NCBI GenBank assembly: GCA_020854785.1
Contig: JAHFZE010000127.1
Location: 1-7,981, forward strand
Direction of reading: 5' to 3'
Source of the DNA: Methanomethylovorans sp.
GTDB taxonomy: Archaea > Halobacteriota > Methanosarcinia > Methanosarcinales > Methanosarcinaceae
Length of the DNA stretch: 7,981 bases
In this document: one piece after another, positions 1-6,982 of the stretch
Numbering within the stretch: the stretch's first letter is position 1
Layout: each line of letters begins with the position of its first letter
Notes under the pieces: model-generated
What the model was told of the DNA's origin: nothing
The model's input: the letters and a program-made list of their open reading frames with translations, nothing else
Databases searched by the model: none
Program-made: the position numbers and the translations under genes

Positions 1-1
1 G

Positions 2-610
2 AGCGGAACAGAAGTATCCATGGCGACTACAAGATCATGGTGGCTGGATGCAGTTTATGCATGGGATCTCTTAAGGCTTAATTCAGTTACTCTTGGTAAG
101 ATAGAAAAGCATATTCCATCCGCTGCAGTGGAAGATGGAGCTTATATTAAAGGAAATGTATCCATCGGCAAGAATACCATCGTCAGATCAGGATGCTATA
201 TAGTAGGACCTGTTATGATCGGGGATAATTGTGATATAGGACCGAATGCTGTTATATTGCCATCCACATCAATCGGAAATAATGTGTCAATGGGTGCTTT
301 CACGAATATCCGCAACAGTATAATAATGAACGACGTACGTATTGGATCTCATGGCTATGTATCCGATTCTGTCATTGGCAGTAATTGTCACGTCGGTCCT
401 TATTTTATTACGGAGACAGATACCAGTCTGAATATAATATTGAACGAAGAACTCCACCAGGCAGAAAAATTGGGTACGGTCATTGGTGATGACACTGATG
501 TAGGTCACAGGGTCCTTGTAAAAGCAGGGGTCATGATATCCATCAACTGTCGCATCGGATCAGGTAATGTTGTAGATAAGGCTTTGCACCGGGGTACCCT
601 GGTGCTCTGA
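2..610 (+). CDS. sugar-1-phosphate nucleotidyltransferase-type protein, C-terminal beta-helix part (5' truncated)
   Basis: The frame is open to the left edge, so the gene starts outside the window; 202 residues are visible and the ATG at 20 is internal, not a start. The visible part holds the end of the nucleotidyltransferase domain (WWLD...WDLL, matching VWLDVGRPWDML of the downstream paralog) and then a left-handed beta-helix of hexapeptide repeats (IGKNTIV, IGDNCDIGPN, PSTSIGNNV, VIGSNCHVG, IGDDTDVG). It is clearly paralogous to the enzyme at 3767-4960, with near-identical blocks such as STSIGNNV. The acetyltransferase loop differs: the paralog's GHLTY, NLRHDG and KNIK segments are replaced by GSHGY, a TETDTS stretch and a loop about 6 residues shorter. 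It therefore probably acts only as a nucleotidyltransferase or uses another acceptor; the activity is an inference, because the N-terminal catalytic domain is not in view. Its stop lies just before the glmS Shine-Dalgarno, which implies one operon. Confidence 0.85.
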   Translation, partial: SGTEVSMATTRSWWLDAVYAWDLLRLNSVTLGKIEKHIPSAAVEDGAYIKGNVSIGKNTIVRSGCYIVGPVMIGDNCDIGPNAVILPSTSIGNNVSMGAFTNIRNSIIMNDVRIGSHGYVSDSVIGSNCHVGPYFITETDTSLNIILNEELHQAEKLGTVIGDDTDVGHRVLVKAGVMISINCRIGSGNVVDKALHRGTLVL

Positions 611-616
611 GGTGAT
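609..616 (+). promoter_or_regulatory. Shine-Dalgarno site that fixes the glmS start
   Basis: GAGGTGAT is a full match to the archaeal 16S 3' end. It overlaps the stop codon of the preceding gene and stands 4 nt before the ATG at 621. GTG 612, ATG 615 and GTG 618 are also in frame but lie within or directly against this site, so they cannot be the start it serves. Confidence 0.8.
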
Positions 617-620
617 GGTG

Positions 621-2450
621 ATGTGCGGTATAGTAGGATATATAGGTACTGAGAATGCAGTTGATATCATCATTAGTTCCCTCAAGAAACTTGAATACAG
701 GGGTTATGATTCCGCAGGGGTTACCATCCTGAATGGTGACCTGGAAACATATAAGACCGTGGGTAAGATATCTGAGCTGGAAAAAATAATTCCCTCAGGT
801 TTTACAGGGCACATTGGGATAGGTCATACCCGCTGGGCTACTCACGGGAAACCCGAGACCAGAAACGCTCATCCTCATCTTTCATCAAATGTTGCAGTGG
901 TGCATAATGGTATAATTGAGAACTATATGCATCTGAAGGAAAAACTGATGGAACAAGGTTATGAGTTCTTGTCGGACACAGATACTGAGGTAATAGCACA
1001 TCTGCTGCACAGAACAATGAATAATGAAAAAAAATATAGTTTGATGGATGCCGTACGCCATATGATTACGGAGATAGAGGGTTCTTATGCCATTGCAGTG
1101 CTTTGCACTGATGAGCCGGACCATATAGTACTTGCCCGTAAGGACAGTCCTCTTGTCATTGGTATTGGAGATAACGGCTATTATGCAGCATCAGATGTAA
1201 CTGCATTTCTAAGGTACACAAGAAATGCCATATATGTCAGTGATAAGGAGCTTGTGTTGATCGGTCCTAAAGGCGTGGAGTTCTATACTAACGATGGTCA
1301 ACGGATAGAAAAGCAAGTTGACATAATCGAATGGAATGAAGAAGCAGCTGAAAAAGCAGGTTATGAACATTTCATGCTCAAGGAGATACATGAACAGCCC
1401 ACTTCCATTCAGGATACATATGCAGGCAAGATCTCTGAACTGGAAGGAAAGGTCATACTGGATGAACTGAAGATGGATGAGGACCAGCTCAAGAGTTTGC
1501 AAAGGGTAACTATAATTGCCTGTGGCACATCATGGAATGCGGGATGTGTTGGCAAATACCTGTTCGAGAACCTTGCAGGTATACATACCGATATTGAAAC
1601 TGCATCTGAGTTCAGATATGGGGATCCGGTGCTTTGTGGTGAGGTATTGACCATTGCTATAACCCAGTCCGGGGAAACAGCTGATACACTTGCAGCTATA
1701 CGAAGTTCCAGGTCCTACGGATGCAAGGCAGTTGCCATAACCAATGTAGTGGGAAGTACTATTACCAGGGAAACCGATAGTGTGCTCTTCACACGTGCAG
1801 GCCCGGAGATCGGGGTCGCTGCTACGAAAACCTTCACAGCTCAGCTTATAGTTCTCTACCTGATGGCCGTTCATATGGGCACTGTGAGAGGCCGGTTAAG
1901 TCCCGAAACTGCGAGGGATATACTGGTGGGTATCAAGCAATTATCGGGTCAGGTACAAAAGGTCCTTAATAATAAGGATGCAATAAAGGAATGTGCCGAA
2001 CATTATGCGAAGGTTCAGGACTATTTTTTCATCGGCAGGCATCTTAATTACCCTGTTTCGCTGGAAGGCGCTCTGAAACTTAAGGAGATATCTTATATAC
2101 ACGCCGAAGGATATGCAGCGGGTGAGCTTAAACACGGGCCTCTGGCTCTTCTCAGCAATGGAACACCTGTAGTGGCCATTGCGACAAAAGGACACACATA
2201 TGATAAAGTGCTGAGCAATATAAAAGAAGTCAAGGCAAGAAGTGCCGAAGTTATAGCCGTTGCGAACGAGAGTGATACTGAGATCAATAAGTATGTTGAC
2301 ATGGTACTCAGGGTTCCAGACTGCCATGAACTGTTATCCCCCGTACTATCATCTGTAGTATTGCAACTGCTTGCATATTATACAGCCTATGCAAGGAATT
2401 GCTCAATAGATAAGCCCAGGAACCTTGCGAAAAGCGTTACAGTAGAATGA
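621..2450 (+). CDS. glmS: glutamine-fructose-6-phosphate aminotransferase (isomerizing)
   Basis: This enzyme makes glucosamine-6-phosphate from fructose-6-phosphate and glutamine, the committed step of UDP-GlcNAc synthesis in the cytosol. The start at 621 is chosen because it gives MCGIVGYIG: the catalytic Cys must be residue 2, freed by Met removal, and upstream in-frame GTG/ATG/GTG codons would bury it. The N-terminal glutaminase domain (about 1-240) shows HTRWATHG at 69-76 and HNGIIEN at 95-101. Two SIS isomerase domains follow, with CGTSWN (301-306), TQSGETADT (348-356), the catalytic KEI (Glu489), the His505 of ELKHGP, and the C-terminal tail DKPRNLAKSVTVE with Lys604. After removing Met these equal Glu488, His504 and Lys603 of the E. 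coli enzyme, and the 609-residue length is the same. No glmS ribozyme-like leader is present, since the preceding gene abuts it. glmM begins 18 nt downstream. Confidence 0.97.
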   Translation: MCGIVGYIGTENAVDIIISSLKKLEYRGYDSAGVTILNGDLETYKTVGKISELEKIIPSGFTGHIGIGHTRWATHGKPETRNAHPHLSSNVAVVHNGIIENYMHLKEKLMEQGYEFLSDTDTEVIAHLLHRTMNNEKKYSLMDAVRHMITEIEGSYAIAVLCTDEPDHIVLARKDSPLVIGIGDNGYYAASDVTAFLRYTRNAIYVSDKELVLIGPKGVEFYTNDGQRIEKQVDIIEWNEEAAEKAGYEHFMLKEIHEQPTSIQDTYAGKISELEGKVILDELKMDEDQLKSLQRVTIIACGTSWNAGCVGKYLFENLAGIHTDIETASEFRYGDPVLCGEVLTIAITQSGETADTLAAIRSSRSYGCKAVAITNVVGSTITRETDSVLFTRAGPEIGVAATKTFTAQLIVLYLMAVHMGTVRGRLSPETARDILVGIKQLSGQVQKVLNNKDAIKECAEHYAKVQDYFFIGRHLNYPVSLEGALKLKEISYIHAEGYAAGELKHGPLALLSNGTPVVAIATKGHTYDKVLSNIKEVKARSAEVIAVANESDTEINKYVDMVLRVPDCHELLSPVLSSVVLQLLAYYTAYARNCSIDKPRNLAKSVTVE

Positions 2451-2468
2451 TCTTGAGAGGTTTGTACA

Positions 2469-3767
2469 ATGAAGTTGTTTGGTTCTTCCGGTATCAGAGG
2501 CCTTGCTAATAAAGATATTACAGTTGATCTTGCCCTTAAAGTTGGGTTAGCACTTGGCAGGTCCAATAGATCCGCAGCGATCGGGAGGGATCCCAGAGTA
2601 TCCAGCGAAATGATCGAGCATGCACTTATCTCGGGACTTGTGTCTGCAGGTTGTGATGTTGTCAGGGTAGGTGTTGTCACAACTCCCACACTTGCCTACG
2701 CTGCAAGGAAATATGATTGTGGAGTAATGATCACTGCTTCTCATAATCCTGCCCAGTATGTGGGCATAAAGTTATGGAATCCCGATGGTATGGCATTCGA
2801 TTCTGCACAGCAGGAAGAGATAGAACGCATAATAGAGCAGAAAGATTTCGTGGCTGTGGCATGGAACGAAATAGGCGACATCACTTCAGACAATTCAGCC
2901 ATAAAAGAGCATGCTGAACTTATCCTGAGCAATGTAAAGCCAGTCAGGATGAGAGTGGTCGTTGATTGCGGTTGTGCCGCAGGTGGCACCATCACTCCTT
3001 TCCTTTTACGGCAAATGGGGTGTGAGGTCATCACTCTTAATGCGCAGCTAGACGGACACTTCCCCGCACGTAATCCGGAGCCTACGGAGGAGAATCTGTG
3101 GATGCTCAAAAAGGCTGTAAAGGAGTTCGGTGCCCGGGTAGGTATTGCCCATGATGGTGATGCTGATCGGATGATGGCGGTCGATGAGAACGGGGAATTC
3201 GTTTCAGGAGATGAGCTGCTTGCAATTTTCGCCCTGCGGGAATGCAAGGACTCCGGTAAGCTTGTGGTACCCGTAGACACTTCTATGATGGTGGACGATT
3301 CCTTGCCTCTTTCAGAAGTGGTCCACACACGTGTAGGTGATGTCTATGTGGCCGAGGAACTCAAGAAAGTAGGCGCAACTTTCGGTGGAGAACCATCGGG
3401 AAGCTGGATCTTCCCCAGGGTGTCGTATTGCCCGGATGGTATCCTTGCAGCCGCATTGCTTGTAGAGATGGTGCAGGAAACCTCACTTGCTAAAATGCGT
3501 GCTGTGCTTCCCAGATATCCTACTAAGAGAGGTACTCTTCCCTGTGATAACATGGAAAAGGAAAGGGTCATGCAGACCATTGCTGCAAGGATGAAGCAAA
3601 TGGGTATGGTTACTGATATAGATGGTATACGTGTGGAAATGAAGAACGGATGGGTGCTTATCAGGCCATCGGGCACAGAACCTAAGATAAGGATCACGGC
3701 CGAATCCCGTGAGAATGTGGAAGAGCTATATGCAATGGCTGAGAAGATGGTCAGGGAGAACCTTTGA
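2469..3767 (+). CDS. glmM: phosphoglucosamine mutase
   Basis: A member of the alpha-D-phosphohexomutase superfamily, 432 residues. In this setting it should convert glucosamine-6-phosphate to glucosamine-1-phosphate. The four active-site loops are visible: the phosphoserine loop TASHNP with Ser91, the Mg-binding DGDADR at 229-234, the sugar-binding GGEPSG at 306-311, and the phosphate-binding RPSGTEP at 399-405. The N-terminus [10 protein letters not shown] is also typical. The GEPSG form of the sugar loop occurs in archaeal phosphoglucosamine and phosphomannomutases, so sequence alone does not separate GlmM from a dual-specificity enzyme; the glmS and glmU neighbours favour GlmM. The ATG at 2469 follows an AGAGGT Shine-Dalgarno (2456-2461) by 7 nt. 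The stop overlaps the next start by one base (TGATG), which suggests translational coupling. Confidence 0.93.
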   Translation: MKLFGSSGIRGLANKDITVDLALKVGLALGRSNRSAAIGRDPRVSSEMIEHALISGLVSAGCDVVRVGVVTTPTLAYAARKYDCGVMITASHNPAQYVGIKLWNPDGMAFDSAQQEEIERIIEQKDFVAVAWNEIGDITSDNSAIKEHAELILSNVKPVRMRVVVDCGCAAGGTITPFLLRQMGCEVITLNAQLDGHFPARNPEPTEENLWMLKKAVKEFGARVGIAHDGDADRMMAVDENGEFVSGDELLAIFALRECKDSGKLVVPVDTSMMVDDSLPLSEVVHTRVGDVYVAEELKKVGATFGGEPSGSWIFPRVSYCPDGILAAALLVEMVQETSLAKMRAVLPRYPTKRGTLPCDNMEKERVMQTIAARMKQMGMVTDIDGIRVEMKNGWVLIRPSGTEPKIRITAESRENVEELYAMAEKMVRENL

Positions 3768-4960
3768 TGAAGGCAGTGATACTTGCAGCTGGCGAAGGCA
3801 CACGGATGCGCCCTCTGACGGCTGCCCGGCCAAAGGTCATGTTGCCTCTGGCCAACAGACCCATGCTCGAACATGTAATAGAGGCCTGTATCCAGGTCGG
3901 TATAAAGGATTTTGTGATGGTCACAGGCTATAAGGAAGAGACGATCAGGGCACATTTCGGAAACGGGAAAAGATGGGGCATACATATTGATCATGTAACC
4001 CAGGAAAAGCAGCTTGGTACTGCTAATGCAATAGGTTGTGCCAGGGAATATGTGAATGGGCGTTTTGTTCAGTTAAATGGTGACATGCTTGTAGATCCTG
4101 CACATCTTGGAAAGCTCATACAGCACAATGAGGCTGCTGTCATCAGTATAAAGACGGTTGATAATCCTTCAGAGTTTGGTGTGATCGTTACTGAAGGCGA
4201 TAAGGTTGTCCGTATAATCGAAAAACCTCTTGATCCGCCTGCAAAAACTGTTAATGCAGGCATTTACCTGTTCGATACTACCATCTTTGACTACATTGAC
4301 AGGACCAAGCCATCTCCACGCAACGAATATGAAATAACCGATTCCATGCAGATGATGGTGAACGATGGCATACACGTGGGTTTTGAACCTCTTACCCATG
4401 TCTGGCTGGATGTGGGCAGACCCTGGGATATGCTGGATGCCAACAAGGCTCTGCTTGAAAGGATCAAACCTAAATGTGAAGGTACTGTGGAACCAATGGC
4501 TACCTTACATGGAGATGTGATAATAGGTGAGGGTACGATCGTGCGCAATGGTGCGTATATCATAGGTCCTGTGGTCATCGGCAAGAATTGCGATATCGGT
4601 CCCAATTGTTTTATCCGGCCTTCCACTTCGATAGGCAATAATGTGCATATAGGCAATGGCGTTGAGGTGAAGAACTGTGTCATCATGGATGGCACCAAAA
4701 TTGGGCACCTTACATACATTGGTGACAGCGTGGTAGGATACAACTGTAATTTCGGTGCAGGTACAAAGGTTGCGAATCTTCGTCACGATGGCAAGAACAT
4801 AAAATCTGTCATCAAAGGCAAGAGAGTGGATACAGGTCGCAGAAAGCTGGGTGTCATAATGGGGGATGATGTGCATACAGGCATCAACACCAGCATCAAT
4901 GTGGGTGTTGTCATTGAGAATGGCACTGGCACCAGACCCGGTGAAGTCCGTATGCAGTGA
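3767..4960 (+). CDS. glmU: bifunctional sugar-1-phosphate nucleotidylyltransferase / amino-sugar-1-phosphate acetyltransferase (archaeal GlmU type)
   Basis: This 397-residue enzyme should acetylate glucosamine-1-phosphate and join the product to UTP, giving UDP-GlcNAc. The N-terminal Rossmann-like nucleotidyltransferase domain (1-230) has the signature LAAGEGTRMRPLT (6-18), RPKVMLP (21-27), LNGD at 103-106 and EKP at 152-154. A left-handed beta-helix follows from about 245. In the archaeal ST0452 protein the acetyltransferase residues are His308, Tyr311, Asn331, Lys337 and Lys340; here His314, Tyr317, Asn337, Lys343 and Lys346 sit at exactly the same spacing, so this copy looks fully competent. 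The start is the ATG at 3767, which shares its A with the glmM stop; GGAG at 3755-3758 is 8 nt upstream. An in-frame TTG at 3764 is less likely. Its stop likewise overlaps the next gene by one base. Some acceptor breadth (GalN-1-P, other NTPs) is possible, as known for ST0452. Confidence 0.93.
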   Translation: MKAVILAAGEGTRMRPLTAARPKVMLPLANRPMLEHVIEACIQVGIKDFVMVTGYKEETIRAHFGNGKRWGIHIDHVTQEKQLGTANAIGCAREYVNGRFVQLNGDMLVDPAHLGKLIQHNEAAVISIKTVDNPSEFGVIVTEGDKVVRIIEKPLDPPAKTVNAGIYLFDTTIFDYIDRTKPSPRNEYEITDSMQMMVNDGIHVGFEPLTHVWLDVGRPWDMLDANKALLERIKPKCEGTVEPMATLHGDVIIGEGTIVRNGAYIIGPVVIGKNCDIGPNCFIRPSTSIGNNVHIGNGVEVKNCVIMDGTKIGHLTYIGDSVVGYNCNFGAGTKVANLRHDGKNIKSVIKGKRVDTGRRKLGVIMGDDVHTGINTSINVGVVIENGTGTRPGEVRMQ

Positions 4961-6318
4961 TGGTGACGTACTTGACAACTGAAAGCATAGCTCTGAGCAG
5001 GCTTAAGGAGCTTGCAGCAAAAGCTGCCGACGTGATATCTGCACATAGGTATGTACGCCTCATATCCCACAATGATGCTGACGGTCTTACTTCGGCGGGT
5101 ATAATGTGCAGGGCCTTTATGCGAAAAGGCATACGTTTCCATATCACTATTGAAAGCAGGCTGGCTCAGGACACCATTGACACAATAAAGAACAGCGCCT
5201 CTGTAGGCGATCTGGTCATATTCTGTGATATGGGCAGTGGGCATGGAGAGCTCATCAGGCAGATAGAGAACGATGTGATCGTTCTCGATCATCATATGCC
5301 TGTGGGCGAGTCCCCTGCGAAGGTAGCTGTTAATCCACATTATACAGGCATTGATGGGGCCATATATCTCTCAGCTTCAGGTACTACCTACCTGGTGGCA
5401 AAGGAAATGGATCCGGATAATGTTGATCTTGCAGGACTTGCAATTGCAGGTGCTGTTGGAGACAAACAGATCTTTGCAAGTGCAAATCTGCATATTCTGG
5501 AAGAGGCCACACAGGCAGGTGTGGTTTCTGTCAGAAAAGGCCTCAAGGTAGGGGATGGTGATATAGCCGAAGTGCTGGAATATACACCTGAACCTTATCT
5601 GGATATTACCGGTGATATGAAGAAGATACATGATTTCCTTGATATCCTTGGGGTGAAAGGAACATTAAGTGAGATGTCCCAGGAGGATCTCAAGAAGCTT
5701 ACATCCTCTATTGCACTCAAGCTTGCAAAGCACGCAAGCCCTGAAGCAGTGGATGCTGCCATTGGAGATGTTCATTATCTTGAACAAGAGCTTGTAAAGA
5801 ATGTGTATGACTTTGTTGCCATGCTCAATACATGTGGTAAGCTGGAAAAGGCTGGCATGGCCCTTTCCATGTGTATGCAGGATGCATCCGTTGTAGAGGA
5901 AATACGCCAGCTGACAGTTGAATATCAAAGGTCTATAGTCGCTAATATAAAGCAGGCAGAAAGCATGCTGCAGCAAGGGAAGAACATCTGGTACCTGGTG
6001 GCTAAGGATATGGATAACACAGGAATGATCAGCAGTACCGTGGTCAGATATATGCACCCTGAGAAACCCTGTATTGCAACCAATGAAGTCGAGGGGATCG
6101 TCAAAGTTTCAGGCCGGGGTACTCGGGCTTTGATAGCTAAGGGTCTTGACCTTGCTTATGCCATGAGGGAAGGGGCTTTGGCTGTGGGAGGTCAGGGGGG
6201 TGGCCATAATATTGCATCCGGAGCTTCTATTCCACCTGACAAGGTGCAGGAGTTCATTGATATAGTGGATGGTATTGTGGGACAGCAAATAGTTGAAAAC
6301 GCAGGTGGGAACAGATGA
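4960..6318 (+). CDS. DHH-family phosphoesterase, archaeal RecJ/GAN-like nuclease
   Basis: A 452-residue protein of the DHH/DHHA1 superfamily. The visible metal-binding motifs are HNDADG (37-42), the Asp of FCDMG (Asp90), DHH (110-112), and Asp168 in AGAVGDKQ. A DHHA1-type C-terminus carries GGQGGGHNIASG (410-421). Archaeal proteins of this type are described as RecJ homologs or GINS-associated nucleases, acting on single-stranded DNA or RNA in replication and repair. Whether this one binds GINS cannot be seen, and an oligoribonuclease role is possible. The adjacency to Pcc1 fits the known archaeal pairing of a RecJ-like gene with this KEOPS subunit. The start is uncertain: the ATG at 4960 overlaps the glmU stop (TGATG) and could be coupled, but its nearest GGTGA is about 15 nt upstream. 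An in-frame TTG at 4972 has GGTGA (4962-4966) 5 nt before it. The four residues at stake are outside the domain. Confidence 0.9.
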   Translation: MVTYLTTESIALSRLKELAAKAADVISAHRYVRLISHNDADGLTSAGIMCRAFMRKGIRFHITIESRLAQDTIDTIKNSASVGDLVIFCDMGSGHGELIRQIENDVIVLDHHMPVGESPAKVAVNPHYTGIDGAIYLSASGTTYLVAKEMDPDNVDLAGLAIAGAVGDKQIFASANLHILEEATQAGVVSVRKGLKVGDGDIAEVLEYTPEPYLDITGDMKKIHDFLDILGVKGTLSEMSQEDLKKLTSSIALKLAKHASPEAVDAAIGDVHYLEQELVKNVYDFVAMLNTCGKLEKAGMALSMCMQDASVVEEIRQLTVEYQRSIVANIKQAESMLQQGKNIWYLVAKDMDNTGMISSTVVRYMHPEKPCIATNEVEGIVKVSGRGTRALIAKGLDLAYAMREGALAVGGQGGGHNIASGASIPPDKVQEFIDIVDGIVGQQIVENAGGNR

Positions 6319-6560
6319 GGATACGCACTACTATCACCATAAAAAGTTCACAGGCTTCACAGATGGTGGAAAAAGTGGCTCTTTCACTTGCCCCGGATAA
6401 TCTTTCCGGTATGAGCACAGAAACTGCTGAAGGACTGGCAACGATCAGTTTCAGTACTGAAAAGATCACAACCCTCATATCCACTGTAGATGACCTGCTT
6501 ATGAATGCCAGGATAGCCGAGGAAGTGCTGGAGAAGGTAGATAAAAGGACCCAAAGGTAA
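6315..6560 (+). CDS. pcc1: KEOPS complex subunit Pcc1
   Basis: A small protein of 81 residues, typical for archaeal Pcc1, the dimerization subunit of the KEOPS complex (Kae1, Bud32, Cgi121, Pcc1). KEOPS installs the threonylcarbamoyl group of t6A37 on ANN-decoding tRNAs. The sequence shows the expected two-part layout: an N-terminal strand, a helix ending in SLAPDN (24-29), a beta hairpin with LATISFST (41-48), and a long C-terminal helix TVDDLLMNARIAEEVL (57-72). Identification rests on this pattern, on size and on the RecJ-like neighbour, since the family has few invariant residues. The ATG overlaps the preceding stop by 4 bp (ATGA), with GGTGG at 6304-6308 as ribosome-binding site 6 nt upstream. 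No other KEOPS gene is in the window. Confidence 0.85.
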   Translation: MRIRTTITIKSSQASQMVEKVALSLAPDNLSGMSTETAEGLATISFSTEKITTLISTVDDLLMNARIAEEVLEKVDKRTQR

Positions 6561-6565
6561 TTGTG

Positions 6566-6591
6566 AAATTTTTATTTCTGATCATTTTTTT
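6566..6591 (+). terminator. T-rich archaeal terminator of the glm-recJ-pcc1 operon
   Basis: Directly after the pcc1 stop are a T5 run (6569-6573), further T-rich sequence and a T7 run (6585-6591), without a convincing hairpin. This is the usual look of euryarchaeal factor-dependent or intrinsic T-tract termination. The second run abuts the stop codon of the convergent minus-strand gene. Confidence 0.6.
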
Positions 6592-6785
6592 CAATTCTGA
6601 TCCAGCAGAGTTTCCATCTCGACGACTTTTGCCAGAGGAGCATTCTTCTTCACAGATTCTATTCCTTTAAGGCAGCCAGCTTTACTGGCATAGAGCTGGC
6701 CTGTGGCTATGATCTCGCCGTTCCTTGCTCTCAGTCTGAAACTGTATTTCCCGGTGTTATCGGCAAATACTTCGAACTTTGATAT
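6591..6785 (-). CDS. DUF1508 (UPF0339, YegP-like) small protein, probable AUA start
   Basis: The minus strand encodes 64 residues with the family pattern FEVFADNTGKYSFRLRA, then RNGEIIATG, SKAGCLKGIESVKKN and a short tail. The function of DUF1508 proteins is not established; many bacterial members have two such repeats, and this has one. The length and both ends fit a complete single-domain member. The oddity is the start: in frame between an upstream TGA and the conserved FEVF there is no ATG, GTG or TTG. An ATA codon at 6785-6783 lies 7 nt after GGAGG in a perfect Shine-Dalgarno and would give (M)SKFEVF, a normal family N-terminus. The alternative is a one-base deletion in the AAA run at 6780-6778: with one more A, the ATG at 6790 would read MKYQKFEVF. 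Standard gene finders will miss or shorten this gene. It converges on pcc1 with a 30-bp gap. Confidence 0.8.
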   Translation of the reverse strand: MSKFEVFADNTGKYSFRLRARNGEIIATGQLYASKAGCLKGIESVKKNAPLAKVVEMETLLDQN

Positions 6786-6788
6786 TTC

Positions 6789-6800
6789 ATCACCTCCCCC
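6789..6800 (-). promoter_or_regulatory. strong Shine-Dalgarno of the DUF1508 gene
   Basis: Read on the minus strand this is GGGGGAGGTGAT, whose last nine bases are fully complementary to the archaeal 16S 3' end. GGAGG ends 7 nt before the AUA codon at 6785. It ends only 2 nt before the out-of-frame ATG at 6790, which is too close for normal initiation. The same arrangement, with an ATG inside the site that is not used, occurs at glmS. Confidence 0.75.
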
Positions 6801-6840
6801 ATTCTGAAATCATTTTAACCTCAACTAAAGATACCACTTA

Positions 6841-6852
6841 GACAATATTATC
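6841..6852 (-). promoter_or_regulatory. possible TATA-like element for the DUF1508 gene
   Basis: On the minus strand GATAATATTGTC is the best AT-rich box upstream of the small gene. Placing transcription start about 25 nt downstream, near 6822, would leave a leader of roughly 37 nt that contains the Shine-Dalgarno. The match to the Methanosarcina consensus (TTTATATA) is poor, so this is only a candidate. Confidence 0.25.
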
Positions 6853-6906
6853 TATCATCGACAGCTGCAACCTTCGGTACCCTCCTCCTGAAGCACTTCT
6901 CACCTC

Positions 6907-6979
6907 AAAAAAACTGCCCCTCCATCTTATAAAAAAGTTACTTTTAAGGAGGATCACAGGCTTTGAAAAGCTGTAACTT
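6907..6979 (-). terminator. hairpin plus T-runs ending the panE-udg operon
   Basis: On the minus strand, beginning 4 nt after the glycosylase stop, AAGTTAC (6979-6973) is complementary to GTAACTT (6941-6935), and the inner TTTT (6969-6966) pairs with AAAA (6945-6942) after a 3-nt bulge, leaving a loop of 20 nt. The right arm runs straight into T6 (6936-6931), and a second run, T7, follows at 6913-6907. The layout is that of an intrinsic terminator, although the stem is AT-rich and T-runs alone can terminate archaeal transcription. Confidence 0.5.
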
Positions 6980-6982
6980 AGT

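Noticed and set aside
20..22. ATG at 20 as a true start of the first gene.
   Set aside because: The frame is open upstream, and the following residues align with the end of a nucleotidyltransferase domain in the paralog at 3767-4960.
560..620. glmS ribozyme/riboswitch before glmS.
   Set aside because: The upstream gene's stop is 10 nt before the glmS start, so there is no leader that could hold a ribozyme, and the known class is found in Gram-positive bacteria.
2741..3328. Long open frame on the minus strand opposite glmM (and similar long antisense frames opposite glmU and DHH).
   Set aside because: Ser/Thr/Pro-rich low-complexity translation without a ribosome-binding site or family motif, lying fully over an unmistakable gene; a codon-bias shadow.
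6801..6820. A 7-codon upstream frame (ATG at about 6812 on the minus strand) ending in the TGA inside the DUF1508 Shine-Dalgarno, as a possible regulatory leader peptide.
   Set aside because: No run of a regulatory codon and no own ribosome-binding site; too short to separate from chance, although it should be kept in mind if the AUA start is confirmed.
6839..6906. Short minus-strand frames behind GAGGTGAG and GGAGGAGG (13 to 21 codons, GTG or TTG starts).
   Set aside because: They overlap in different frames, resemble no family and lack supporting features; purine-rich sequence gives such sites by chance.
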